From NCBI GenBank assembly GCA_017475045.1, contig JAFVGH010000105.1, forward strand, positions 1 through 61,074: a DNA stretch of 61,074 nucleotides, written 5' to 3'. The notes beneath the pieces were generated by a model that made no database searches, was not told the origin of the DNA, and saw only the letters and a program-made list of their open reading frames with translations. This document shows positions 19,119-27,436 of this stretch, in pieces. The first letter of the stretch is position 1. Every line of letters starts with the position of its first letter. Origin of the DNA: Fibrobacter sp. (lineage in GTDB: Bacteria; Fibrobacterota; Fibrobacteria; Fibrobacterales; Fibrobacteraceae). Position numbers and translations under genes: made by a program.

Positions 19119-19164
19119 TATTATTGCAAAAAAAGAATTTTCGATACCTATACAGGAGCATAAA

Positions 19165-20466
19165 ATGCGCAGAAGACTATTGAGCGAAGGTGCCAAGGAA
19201 CTCTCTTACGAAATCCGCGAGATCGTGAAGAAGGCAAACCAGCTCAAGGCCCTGGGCCTCCCCATCCACTGGGAAAACATCGGAGACCCCATCGAAAAGA
19301 AGTGCCAGCTGCCCGACTGGATCAAGGATATCGTGGTGGACTTGGCCAAGACCAACCGCAGTTACGGTTACTGCCCCTCCAAGGGCATGCTGGAAACCCG
19401 CGAATTTCTGGTGAAGGAGAACAATAAGCTGGGTGGCGCACAGATCAGCGTCGACGACATTCTGTTCTTCAACGGCCTGGGTGACGCCATCGCCACCATC
19501 TACGGTCTGCTCTCCATGAACACCCGCATTATCGGACCGGCCCCGGCCTATTCTACCCACAGTTCCGCCGAAGCGGCACACGCCCACACGGCCCCCATCA
19601 CCTATAGGCTCCAGCCCGAAAACCACTGGTACCCGGACCTGGAAGAACTGGAAAACAAGGTGAAGTACAACCCGAGCATCGCGGGCATCCTGGTGCTGAA
19701 CCCGGACAACCCGACCGGCATGGTCTATCCGCTGGATATCCTCAAGAAGATCGTGGATATCGCCAAGCGCTACAACCTGTTCATCATCTGCGACGAAATC
19801 TACAACAAGATTACCTACAATGGCGCCCATGCCTACGCCCTGGCCGAATACATCGGTGACGTTCCGGGCATCGCCCTCAAGGGCATTTCTAAGGAATACC
19901 CGTGGCCGGGCGCTCGTTGCGGCTGGGCCGAATACTACAACCGCGACAAGGACGAACAGTTCGACGCCTTCTGCCGCGCCATCGACAACGCCAAGATGGT
20001 GGAAGTCTGTTCCACCACGCTCCCCCAGATGACCATCCCCCGCGTGCTGGGCGACAAGCGCTTTGCCGAACACCGCGCCGCGCTGAACGAGAAAATCGGT
20101 CGCCGCAGCGCCATCATCAACGAAATCCTTTCGGACATTCCGGAACTGTATTTCAACCCCACCTACGGCGCGTTCTACAACACCATCATCTTCCGCGAAG
20201 GCACACTCAACAGCCACCAGACCTTGAAGATTGACAACCCGATCATCAAGAAGAAGGTGGAAGAATGGTGCAGCAAGACAACGAACCTGGACTACCGTTT
20301 CGTGTACTACCTGCTGGGCGCAAAGGGTATCTGCGTGGTTCCCAGTACCAGTTTCTGCACCGACCTGAAGGGCTTCCGCGTGACGCTCCTTGAGGAAGAT
20401 GAAGAAGAACTGCGCGAGGTATTCACCACAATCCACGATGCGATTGTGGAATACCTGCATAGTTAG
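19165..20466 (+). CDS. PLP-dependent aminotransferase, class I/II
   Basis: A 433-residue fold-type I aminotransferase. The cofactor motifs are present: NPDNPTGMVYP, the aspartate in CDEIYNKITY, the Schiff-base lysine in GISKEYPWPGARCGW, and the C-terminal arginine in FRVTLLEED. The sequence resembles alanine/valine-pyruvate-type enzymes, but the substrate cannot be fixed from sequence alone. An AGGAG site precedes the ATG. The gene stands alone. Confidence 0.88.
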   Translation: MRRRLLSEGAKELSYEIREIVKKANQLKALGLPIHWENIGDPIEKKCQLPDWIKDIVVDLAKTNRSYGYCPSKGMLETREFLVKENNKLGGAQISVDDILFFNGLGDAIATIYGLLSMNTRIIGPAPAYSTHSSAEAAHAHTAPITYRLQPENHWYPDLEELENKVKYNPSIAGILVLNPDNPTGMVYPLDILKKIVDIAKRYNLFIICDEIYNKITYNGAHAYALAEYIGDVPGIALKGISKEYPWPGARCGWAEYYNRDKDEQFDAFCRAIDNAKMVEVCSTTLPQMTIPRVLGDKRFAEHRAALNEKIGRRSAIINEILSDIPELYFNPTYGAFYNTIIFREGTLNSHQTLKIDNPIIKKKVEEWCSKTTNLDYRFVYYLLGAKGICVVPSTSFCTDLKGFRVTLLEEDEEELREVFTTIHDAIVEYLHS

Positions 20467-20522
20467 CAGGCGGTAAGAAGTCGGAAAGGACACTAAAGAA
20501 ATTTTGGAGGGGGAATAAAGGA

Positions 20523-21614
20523 ATGAAAACCATACAAAACAAAAGAAGTCTTTTCTTTGTTCTTTCTTTCGCCTTTCTTGTGGCTGGCATGTTCTGCGGT
20601 TGCGAAAAAAAAGAAGAATCGCAGCAGCAACAAAAGCCAAACACCGTCAGAGTTTTAACATACAACGAGTATATTGAAACGGAGATGATAACGGACTTCC
20701 AGATGAAGACGGGGCATAAGTTGGAACTGGAAGTATACGATGCCCAAGAAGAAATACCAAGCAAGCTACAAGCTGCCGACTCAAATTATTTCGATATCAT
20801 CATTGCTTCGGACGTGGTTATTCCACAAATGATACGCCAGGGAATCATCGCACCCATTGACACAAATAAAGTTCCAAACCGCATCAATATCGCAGACCAA
20901 TTCAAAAAGCCTGCCTATGACCCAAGCAACACATACACGCTGCCTTACCTATGGGGTACCACAGGCATTCTTTATCGTGACACATCTATTGATGTCAACA
21001 GCGCCAGTTACAAGATGCTATTCGACAAAGACCAGGTCAAAGGACGATATACTTTGCTGGACGAAGCCCAATCCATGATTTCAATAGCCCTACTGGCAGC
21101 CGGATTCAAGGCGAACAGTACCGATTCCAAAGAAATTAATGAAGCGGTGAATCTCATTTTACAAGCAAAGAAAGACAAACGATTTGCTGGAATCGTCTCC
21201 TCCGAAGAATGCAGAGAAAAGATTTTGGCTGGACATATCTGGGCGGCAATCGTTTTTAATGGCGAAGCCATGGACGCCATGAACGAAGATTCCACACTTC
21301 AGTACGCCATTCCCACCGAAGGAAGCTTTATGTGGGTAGACGCCATGACTCTCGGTAGCCACTCCAAGAATGTCGAAGGGGCTCACGCCTTCATGAACTA
21401 CGTTCTCGAAGCCAACATTGGAGCAAAGCTAGCGAAGTCCGTCAACTTTGCAACTCCGAACAAGGCGTCCCTGCAGGTTCTCGATGACACCTTCAGGAAC
21501 AACCGCGTCATCAACCCTACTAAAGAAGAAATTGACCGCATGGTATTCCTGAACGATCCTGGGGATGCGGCAAAAATCTTCGACGACGCCTGGGAAATCG
21601 TCAAATCAAAGTAA
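20523..21614 (+). CDS. Extracellular solute-binding lipoprotein, polyamine type (PotD/PotF-like)
   Basis: A 363-residue periplasmic binding protein. A signal peptide ends at a lipobox-like MFCGC (C27), followed by a Glu/Gln/Lys-rich linker. NTVRVLTYNEYIETEMITDFQMKTGHKLELEVYDA is the classic opening of the spermidine/putrescine-binding family, and TYTLPYLWGTTGILY and WVDAMTLGSHSKNVEGAHAFMNYVL are further family landmarks. No permease or ATPase gene is adjacent, so its transporter must lie elsewhere or the protein acts as an orphan receptor. A strong GGAGGGGG ribosome site precedes it. Confidence 0.88.
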   Translation: MKTIQNKRSLFFVLSFAFLVAGMFCGCEKKEESQQQQKPNTVRVLTYNEYIETEMITDFQMKTGHKLELEVYDAQEEIPSKLQAADSNYFDIIIASDVVIPQMIRQGIIAPIDTNKVPNRINIADQFKKPAYDPSNTYTLPYLWGTTGILYRDTSIDVNSASYKMLFDKDQVKGRYTLLDEAQSMISIALLAAGFKANSTDSKEINEAVNLILQAKKDKRFAGIVSSEECREKILAGHIWAAIVFNGEAMDAMNEDSTLQYAIPTEGSFMWVDAMTLGSHSKNVEGAHAFMNYVLEANIGAKLAKSVNFATPNKASLQVLDDTFRNNRVINPTKEEIDRMVFLNDPGDAAKIFDDAWEIVKSK

Positions 21615-21634
21615 GCCCGCAGCCAAGTTTTAAT

Positions 21635-22447
21635 TTATTCGTCCGTCTTTGCCGGAATAATCGGAAGCGGTGCAAAGGGTGGTTCCAGCTCTATGCTAAT
21701 GGGACAATGGTCTGAACCCATAACCGTGGTGTGTATTTCAGAACGGACCACGTTAGGCACCAAGGCCTCGTCTACAAAGGCATAATCCAAGCGCCACCCC
21801 ACATTCCGGCCTCGGGCACCGAAACGGTTGGACCACCAGGAATAAACATCGCGAGTGTCAGGATGCAGGTTGCGGAAAGTATCCACAAAGCCATGTTCCA
21901 CGTACTTATCCATCCAGGCACGTTCAATGGGCAAAAAACCACTTACATTCTCGTTTTCCTTGGGCCTTGCGATATCGATTTCCTTGTGACAGGTATTGTA
22001 GTCGCCCACCGTAAGCACGTGCTTGCCGTCGGCAACCCAGCGTTCTGAATTTTCCAAAAAGGCGTCGTAAAAGCGGAGCTTGTAGTCCAGGCGGTCGTCG
22101 CCGGAGCCGCCATTAGGGAAGTAGATGCTGTTGAGCACCCAGTCCGGGAACACCAGCTGCAGCACGCGGCCTTCCACGTCGAATTCCTCGATGTCAAAAC
22201 CATAGTTTACCGCGTCGGGCTCGATCTTTGTAAGCACGCCTACCCCGCTGTAGCCCTTTTTGCGCTGGCAAGGGTTCCAGTAGGCAAAGTAGCCCTCGGG
22301 CTTGGCCATGGATTCCGGAATTTGATCCGTTTCAGCACGGACTTCCTGGAGGCACAGGATATCGGGATTGGTCTCGTGGAACCAGTTTTCCAGCCCCTTC
22401 TTGAGAGCTGAACGGATTCCGTTGACGTTCCAACTGTAAATGTTCAT
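21635..22447 (-). CDS. xth: Exodeoxyribonuclease III / AP endonuclease
   Basis: Cuts DNA at abasic sites and removes 3' blocks in base-excision repair. The 270-residue protein has all the EEP-family motifs: SWNVNGIRSALKKG, CLQEVRAE (metal-binding Glu), VGDYNTCHKEIDIARPKEN, WRLDYAFVDEAL and the catalytic GSDHCPI. Length is normal. It is convergent with the binding protein gene and divergent from proA; the leader region upstream holds a hairpin and a possible small RNA. Confidence 0.96.
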   Translation of the reverse strand: MNIYSWNVNGIRSALKKGLENWFHETNPDILCLQEVRAETDQIPESMAKPEGYFAYWNPCQRKKGYSGVGVLTKIEPDAVNYGFDIEEFDVEGRVLQLVFPDWVLNSIYFPNGGSGDDRLDYKLRFYDAFLENSERWVADGKHVLTVGDYNTCHKEIDIARPKENENVSGFLPIERAWMDKYVEHGFVDTFRNLHPDTRDVYSWWSNRFGARGRNVGWRLDYAFVDEALVPNVVRSEIHTTVMGSDHCPISIELEPPFAPLPIIPAKTDE

Positions 22448-22482
22448 TACTTACCGTTCTTTATTTTACGGTATAAAGATAT

Positions 22483-22512
22483 AAAAAAAGAAACCCGACG
22501 ATAAACGTCGGG
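22483..22512 (-). terminator. Intrinsic terminator on the minus strand, upstream of xth
   Basis: A seven-base-pair GC-rich stem (CCCGACG / CGTCGGG) with loop ATAAA is flanked on its left by an A-rich run, which reads as TTTCTTTTTTT on the minus strand. It would stop minus-strand transcription before xth, yet no minus-strand protein gene lies to its right. Confidence 0.7.
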
Positions 22513-22576
22513 CTCTTACACCCAAGTCCGATACCCCAGACTACCACTTATTGTCAGGGGTAAAAACAAACCTGTA
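22483..22576 (-). ncRNA. Candidate structured small RNA between proA and xth
   Basis: On the minus strand a promoter-like pair (TTGATT at 22605-22610, 17 bases, TATTTT at 22582-22587) is followed by a nine-base stem with one mismatch (22533-22541 with 22553-22561) and then by the terminator at 22483-22512. That is the layout of a ~90-base small RNA. No protein frame of note is present. I do not recognise the family; an xth leader attenuator is the main alternative. Confidence 0.35.
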
Positions 22577-22629
22577 TTTTGAAAATACACTAAAGTGTGA
22601 GGAAAATCAAGTTTCTATATTGTAAAACC

Positions 22630-23910
22630 ATGAAAAACACGTCTATTTCATATTCCAATTTGGACGAATATTCTAACATTTTGGCCCAAAACGCCAAAAA
22701 TGCAAGCAAGACTATCCGCACCCTGAGTGCCGAAAAGCGCAGTGCGGTGCTTAACCTCGTGGCAAAAATGCTCCGCGAGCGTAAACCGGAAATCCTAGCC
22801 GCAAATAAGCAGGACCTGGAAGCCGCCGCCGGCAAGCTGGACGACTCGAAGATGGATCGTCTGACCCTGAACGACGCCCGTATCGAGGCCATGGCCAAGG
22901 GTGCCGAAGAAATAGCCGCGTTTACCGACCCGCTGAACCGGGTACTCGAAAGCCGCGAACTCAAGAACGGTATCAAGATTAGTCGCGTGGCCGTTCCTAT
23001 CGGATCTGTATTTTTCATTTTCGAAAGCCGCCCCAACGTGACCATCGACGGGGCCTGCCTCTGTTTCAAGGCGGGAAACGCCGTGATCTTGCGCGGCGGC
23101 AAGGAATCGCTCAACTCTGCCAAATGCCTCGCCGGAATTTTCCACGAAGCACTTGCCGCAAACGGTGTTAACGAAGACGCCGTGCAGCTCGTGACCGAAA
23201 CGAGCCATGACCTAGTGGGCATGCTGTTGCAGCGTAGCGACTGTATTGACCTGGTGATCCCCCGCGGCGGCGAGCGACTGATCCGTGCGGTAGTGGAACA
23301 GAGCAAGATTCCTGTGATCAAGCACTTCAACGGCATCTGCCACGTGTATGTGGACAAGTCCGCCGACATGGACAAGGCCGTAAACATCCTCATCAACGCC
23401 AAGACCCAGCGCACCGGCGTGTGCAACGCCATGGAATGCGTGATTATCGACCGCCACATCGATGACGCCACCGTCAAGAAATTATTGGACTGCCTCGCCG
23501 ACCGTGGCGTGGAACTCTTCGGCAACAAGGACGCCCAGAGCCACGACAGCCGTATCAAGGACATCGGCGACGACAGCAATTACCACCACGAATACCTGGC
23601 CCTCAAGGCAAGCGTCAAGTTCGTGGACAATGTGGCCGAAGCCTGCGAGCATATCGAGCAGAACAGCAGCCGCCACACCGAAGCGGTGGTTGCCGAAGAC
23701 TCTTCTGTTCAGGACTACTTCGTGGCCAATGTCGATAGCAGCAGCGTGATGGTGAACGCCAGCACCCGCTTTGCCGACGGAGGCGAATACGGTCTCGGTG
23801 CCGAAGTAGGCATTTCGACCGACAAGCTGCATGCTCGCGGCCCTATGGGCGTGGAAAGCCTCTGCACCTACAAGTGGGTTTTGCGCGGGAACGGCCAGGT
23901 GAGAGGATAA
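22630..23910 (+). CDS. proA: Gamma-glutamyl phosphate reductase
   Basis: Reduces glutamyl-5-phosphate to the semialdehyde in proline synthesis. The 426-residue protein carries the aldehyde-dehydrogenase-like landmarks of ProA: FESRPNVTIDGACLCFKAGNAVILRGGKE, DLVIPRGGERLIR, the catalytic cysteine in KTQRTGVCNAMECVI and RFADGGEYGLGAEVGISTDKLHARGPMG. The ATG at 22630 is preferred over a GTG at 22597. There is no ribosome site, and TATATT lies only 8 bases upstream, so the message may be almost leaderless. proB is not adjacent. Confidence 0.95.
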   Translation: MKNTSISYSNLDEYSNILAQNAKNASKTIRTLSAEKRSAVLNLVAKMLRERKPEILAANKQDLEAAAGKLDDSKMDRLTLNDARIEAMAKGAEEIAAFTDPLNRVLESRELKNGIKISRVAVPIGSVFFIFESRPNVTIDGACLCFKAGNAVILRGGKESLNSAKCLAGIFHEALAANGVNEDAVQLVTETSHDLVGMLLQRSDCIDLVIPRGGERLIRAVVEQSKIPVIKHFNGICHVYVDKSADMDKAVNILINAKTQRTGVCNAMECVIIDRHIDDATVKKLLDCLADRGVELFGNKDAQSHDSRIKDIGDDSNYHHEYLALKASVKFVDNVAEACEHIEQNSSRHTEAVVAEDSSVQDYFVANVDSSSVMVNASTRFADGGEYGLGAEVGISTDKLHARGPMGVESLCTYKWVLRGNGQVRG

Positions 23911-23945
23911 TTCGGAATTCGAAATTCGGATTTCAGAGTTCGGAT
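23911..23945. repeat. Five-unit degenerate 7-bp repeat array (TTCGGAT type)
   Basis: Five heptamers such as TTCGGAA, TTCGAAA and TTCGGAT begin on the very next base after the proA stop codon. One of six such arrays in the window. The rest of this 163-base gap holds an 8-bp inverted repeat (23973-23980 with 24017-24024) and nothing else I can name. Confidence 0.7.
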
Positions 23946-24073
23946 GCGTCATCCAAATAATAATGGAGATACACTTGGATTTTTGACACCTAGCTAGTTA
24001 GATTCAAACATTCCGTATCCAAGTTCATGAATGTGATTGACTGGAAAGAGAAAATATTTTTATATATCGAGGG

Positions 24074-24784
24074 ATGAATATGAGAAGATTATTATTCGCA
24101 ATTTGCTTTTTAAGCACATTTCTTTTTTCTTATCCAACAAAGGGTTTGCAATGTTCTAAAATTGCGCCTTTAAAGGAAAAAGGCGTTTATGAATGCTTAG
24201 AATACGGAACCTCTTATAAAGGGAAGTTGGCAGCCATTCCAAAGGACGCTCGTCGATTGATCTATTTTAACACTATCGGACCAACATCCTATTATGACGA
24301 AAAAAAACACCAGTTTTTTCCCGACTCAACTATTATGATGACATACAAATTATATGAAATTACATTTACAAATGGAACTAAAAATGGTGTAGTAACCATG
24401 TATGAATCTGACATGTACAAATTAAAAAAAGGATCAGAATTTAATTTCAATGAACCCTATATATTTTACAACTCGTCTGTTGTAACACGCTTATTTTTTT
24501 CAAATGATATTCCTACAAAAGAATTAGGCTATTATGATACGGGTGAACTACTTTGGGAATCCAAATGCAATAGCAAAGGATGGCAAGGAAAAAAGCGAGT
24601 CTACTACCAAACTGGCGAATTAAAATCTGAAGCACCATATGTCAACGATAAAGTTATTGGCGATGTCGTTTATTATAGAATAAATGGCGAATTATGGTAT
24701 AAAGAAAAATATCATAACGGCGAATTTATTGAAAAGGAATGCTTTGACGGAAGAAGAGGAAATTACAATCTAACCTGCGATTAA
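24074..24784 (+). CDS. Secreted protein with MORN-like (YwqK-type) repeats
   Basis: A 236-residue protein with a signal peptide (MRRLLFAICFLSTFLFSY). The C-terminal third holds three MORN-like units of the kind seen in YwqK-family proteins: YYDTGELLWESKC, YYQTGELKSEAPYVNDKVIGDVVYY and NGELWYKEKYHNGEF. Proteins of this type are common secreted or antitoxin-like proteins without a defined reaction. The gene is much richer in A and T than its neighbours proA and hisI, which suggests a different origin. A GAGGG site precedes the ATG. Confidence 0.7.
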   Translation: MNMRRLLFAICFLSTFLFSYPTKGLQCSKIAPLKEKGVYECLEYGTSYKGKLAAIPKDARRLIYFNTIGPTSYYDEKKHQFFPDSTIMMTYKLYEITFTNGTKNGVVTMYESDMYKLKKGSEFNFNEPYIFYNSSVVTRLFFSNDIPTKELGYYDTGELLWESKCNSKGWQGKKRVYYQTGELKSEAPYVNDKVIGDVVYYRINGELWYKEKYHNGEFIEKECFDGRRGNYNLTCD

Positions 24785-24867
24785 TAAGTTCGCTACTTAT
24801 TTTCTCAAAAAGAAAGTAAGTAAATATATGCACATATTACATAAAAATTTTTCACCAACAAAAAAAA

Positions 24868-25218
24868 ATGAATTTCAACGAAATAATCAAAGAAATCAAA
24901 TTCGAAGTGGTCGTGGACGGGGTTGCACTTGCTCCGGCGATTGTACAGGATGCCGACAAGGGCGACGTGCTGATGATGGCCTGGATGAACGAGGAAGCGC
25001 TGCGCCGCACAGTTGAATGTGGCGAAATGGTGTTCTGGAGCCGTAGCCGCAAGGAATACTGGCACAAGGGCGACACCAGCGGAAACGTGATGACGGTGGT
25101 GGAATGGGCCGCCGACTGCGACTCTGACGCACTGTTGTTCAAGGTGCGCATGCAGGGCCCGCAGGTCGCCTGCCACACCGGCGCAAGAAGCTGCTTCTTC
25201 AAGACCTGCGAAGATTAA
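24868..25218 (+). CDS. hisI: Phosphoribosyl-AMP cyclohydrolase
   Basis: Opens the adenine ring of phosphoribosyl-AMP, the third step of histidine synthesis. The 116-residue protein is HisI only, without the HisE domain. Landmarks are [24 protein letters not shown], the [18 protein letters not shown] motif, the metal-binding DCDSD and the cysteines of [10 protein letters not shown]. No ribosome site is visible before the ATG, only a run of A. No other his gene is nearby. Confidence 0.96.
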   Translation: MNFNEIIKEIKFEVVVDGVALAPAIVQDADKGDVLMMAWMNEEALRRTVECGEMVFWSRSRKEYWHKGDTSGNVMTVVEWAADCDSDALLFKVRMQGPQVACHTGARSCFFKTCED

Positions 25219-25321
25219 TCCAACCCAGTCACCCTGGAAGGACCCTGGAGTGTAACGACAGGGGACTGATAGGGTCCATAGATTCTATCACTCCCTACGG
25301 TCGCTCCAGAATGACACATAA
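25219..25321. repeat. Probable dispersed intergenic repeat ending CCAGAATGACA
   Basis: The gap between hisI and the acid phosphatase gene is GC-rich and contains direct (ACCCTGGA twice within 20 bases) and inverted pieces (TGATAGGGTCC, GATTCTATCACTCC), ending in GGTCGCTCCAGAATGACA. It looks like the dispersed repeats of this style in many genomes rather than a promoter. It appears once in this window, so the call is an inference. Its right end supplies the ATG of the next gene. Confidence 0.4.
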
Positions 25322-26630
25322 ACTCATCCCTCTGCTAGTACTCTTCTTTGCCAGCATTTCCTTTGCCCAGGATTTCCGCCAGATGGGTAGCAACTACTAC
25401 GCCTACCCCACTCCCACCGCCAAGTACACCAAGGCTCCTGCCGGTTACAAGCCGTTCTATATAAGCCACTATGGCAGGCACGGCAGCCGCTTTCATCAGC
25501 CCGCCGACCATTACCATTTTCTCTATAGCACTCTTGCAAAAGCCGACTCTGCCGGCAAACTGACCGACCTGGGCAAGAGCCTGCTGGAACGGGCCAAGTA
25601 CCTGGACGAATACGCCGCCCCACGGGCAGGAGACCTGACACAACTGGGAACTGCACAGCACCAGGGCATTGCCAAGCGCATGGTGAAGAACTTCCCTGAA
25701 GTGTTCAAGAACGACGCCTACATCGAAGCCTACGCCAGCACCAGCGTGCGCTGCGTGGTGAGCATGGCCGCCTTCCTGGAAGAACTTCGGGCCCAAAAGC
25801 CGAAACTGGACATCCATCAGGAATCGGGCAAGTACCTGATGAGCTTTATCAACCCGCTGGATTTCGGGAAAATCATCAGCGAATCCAACACTCCAGCTTG
25901 GCAAAAAGAAAACGAAAAGATGTACAGCCATGTGGACCCCACCCGCATGATGAATGCAATTTTCAACGATTCGACATACGTACAGAAGAACGTCGACGCG
26001 GGCGACCTACTCAGCAAGATTTACGAAATCGGAAACAGTCTTCAGGGCAGCCCCGAAATCAAGTTCAGCTTTGACGACCTGTGGACCGAAGACGAACTTT
26101 TTGCCCGGTGGCGTGCCCAGAATGCCTGGTGGTACAGCGTTCTCGGGAACAATCCCTTCGGTAAAAAAGAAGGTCTAGAAAACGCACGCCCACTCCTGAA
26201 AAACGTCCTTGAAATGGCAGACAAGGTGATTGACGCCGACACCGCCAAAGCAAAGACCGGAAGTCAGCCTGCCGCCACGCTGCGCTTTGGACACGACACC
26301 ATGGTGTTCCCCTTCGCCGTATTGTTGCAAATGGAAAACGGCTCACGGAATACAGGCGTCGAAATCGCCGAAATGGAAGGCCTGCACAAGGTCTGGCGGG
26401 ACTACGAAATCAGCCCCATGGCCGCCAACGTGCAGATTGTCTTTTACAAGTCAAGCAAGAAGGGCTCCCCCATTCTCGTGAAGGTGATGCTCAACGAAAT
26501 TGAACAGACTCTGCCCGTGACTTGTGAGACGAAAGACGAGAAACGAGAGACGAGAGATTGCCCCGCCGCCCCCTATTACCGCTGGGACGACTTCCGCGCA
26601 TTCTACGAAAAGATTGCCAACAAAAATTAA
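25311..26630 (+). CDS. Histidine acid phosphatase (MINPP-like), secreted
   Basis: A 439-residue histidine phosphatase of the phytase/multiple inositol polyphosphate phosphatase branch. The signal peptide (MTHKLIPLLVLFFASISFAQ) is followed by the catalytic RHGSRF (R56, H57, R60) and the proton-donor HD in RFGHDTMVFP. It probably releases phosphate from organic phosphates in the periplasm or outside. The only start that keeps the signal peptide is the ATG at 25311, which is inside a repeat-like sequence and has no ribosome site. Near the 3' end a 7-bp repeat array (26526-26560) is translated as ETKDEKRETRD, an insertion relative to the usual family C-terminus. It overlaps the convergent methyltransferase gene by four bases. 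Confidence 0.85.
   Translation: MTHKLIPLLVLFFASISFAQDFRQMGSNYYAYPTPTAKYTKAPAGYKPFYISHYGRHGSRFHQPADHYHFLYSTLAKADSAGKLTDLGKSLLERAKYLDEYAAPRAGDLTQLGTAQHQGIAKRMVKNFPEVFKNDAYIEAYASTSVRCVVSMAAFLEELRAQKPKLDIHQESGKYLMSFINPLDFGKIISESNTPAWQKENEKMYSHVDPTRMMNAIFNDSTYVQKNVDAGDLLSKIYEIGNSLQGSPEIKFSFDDLWTEDELFARWRAQNAWWYSVLGNNPFGKKEGLENARPLLKNVLEMADKVIDADTAKAKTGSQPAATLRFGHDTMVFPFAVLLQMENGSRNTGVEIAEMEGLHKVWRDYEISPMAANVQIVFYKSSKKGSPILVKVMLNEIEQTLPVTCETKDEKRETRDCPAAPYYRWDDFRAFYEKIANKN
26526..26560. repeat. Five-unit degenerate 7-bp repeat array (GAGACGA type) inside a coding region
   Basis: Heptamers GAGACGA, AAGACGA, GAAACGA, GAGACGA and GAGATTG lie inside the 3' end of the acid phosphatase gene and are translated as a charged insertion. 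One of six such arrays in the window, and the only one fully within a coding sequence. Confidence 0.75.
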
Positions 26631-27418
26631 TCTGCGTCTTTGGCTGCATCCGCTGCTTCGGCAGCTTTTGCGGCCTTAGCGGCCTTATCAGCGGCCTGTT
26701 CCAAACGGGCCGGCTTCTTGGCCAGATTACGGATAAGGCCGAACAAGGCGGAAAGTTCATTACGTGTCGGGTGCAGGCGCTGCAAAAGCGTATTGAGGAA
26801 ATTGTCCCGCCAGGCCTGGTCGTGGTACTGCCCCGTGAGGTAACGGTCCATGAACTTCTTAAAGCTGTCGATCTGCTCGATGGTGGCGGGACCCGTTTCG
26901 GCCACTCCCCGTGTGGTCCGTTTGGCACGACCCTCGCCGTTAGCAAGGGCTCCGCTACGGCAAAGTTCGTACAGGCCTACCGTTACCGCCTGGGCCAAGT
27001 TCAGACTCATGAGTCCCGGCACAGGAATCTCGCACTGGTAGGTACAGGCGTTCACCTCTTCGGTCTCCAGCCCGCAAGATTCACGACCAAACACAAGCGC
27101 AATCGTTCCGTTTTCGGGCAACAGTTCCGAAAGCCCGGGCATCATGGTGTGCTTGATGGCCGAACCGTAGATGCGGCGGCTGAAGGCCACCGCGCAGGCG
27201 CAGTCCCCGATAGCGTCCTCGAACTTATGCACGATGGTAGCCTTGTCTAAGACATCGTGGCTATTGGGGGCCGTATGGTAAGAATTCTCGATAACCTTGT
27301 CGCGCCTGGGGTAAACGATATACAGTTCGTCCAGGGCGTAGCAGTGCATGGCACGAGCTACAAAGCCCACATTGTGAGGATGTTCCGGTTCAACAAGTAC
27401 AACTCTGAATTTGCGCAT
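26627..27418 (-). CDS. SPOUT RNA methyltransferase, TrmJ-like (tRNA Cm32/Um32)
   Basis: A 263-residue TrmH/SpoU methyltransferase. It opens with VVLVEPEHPHNVGFVARAM (motif 1), has LVFGRESCGLETEEV (motif 2) and IPVPGLMSLNLAQAVTVGLYEL (motif 3), the trefoil-knot SAM site. The arrangement is closest to TrmJ, which methylates the ribose of tRNA position 32. The C-terminal ~30 residues are an Ala/Lys/Asp-rich tail (AADKAAKAAKAAEAADAAK) not needed for the fold. It ends four bases inside the acid phosphatase gene and is followed upstream by lptE 18 bases away. Confidence 0.88.
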   Translation of the reverse strand: MRKFRVVLVEPEHPHNVGFVARAMHCYALDELYIVYPRRDKVIENSYHTAPNSHDVLDKATIVHKFEDAIGDCACAVAFSRRIYGSAIKHTMMPGLSELLPENGTIALVFGRESCGLETEEVNACTYQCEIPVPGLMSLNLAQAVTVGLYELCRSGALANGEGRAKRTTRGVAETGPATIEQIDSFKKFMDRYLTGQYHDQAWRDNFLNTLLQRLHPTRNELSALFGLIRNLAKKPARLEQAADKAAKAAKAAEAADAAKDAD

Positions 27419-27436
27419 GGGCTAAACCTACTCGAC

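Noticed and set aside
19177..20640. 487-residue minus-strand open frame
   Set aside because: Antisense of the aminotransferase gene; no motif or signal on the minus strand.
24828..24841. TGCAC-containing site as a LexA box before hisI
   Set aside because: The right half (TACAT) does not match GTGCA and there is no fitting promoter.
25219..25321. Insertion sequence between hisI and the phosphatase gene
   Set aside because: Too short, no transposase and no clear terminal inverted repeats.
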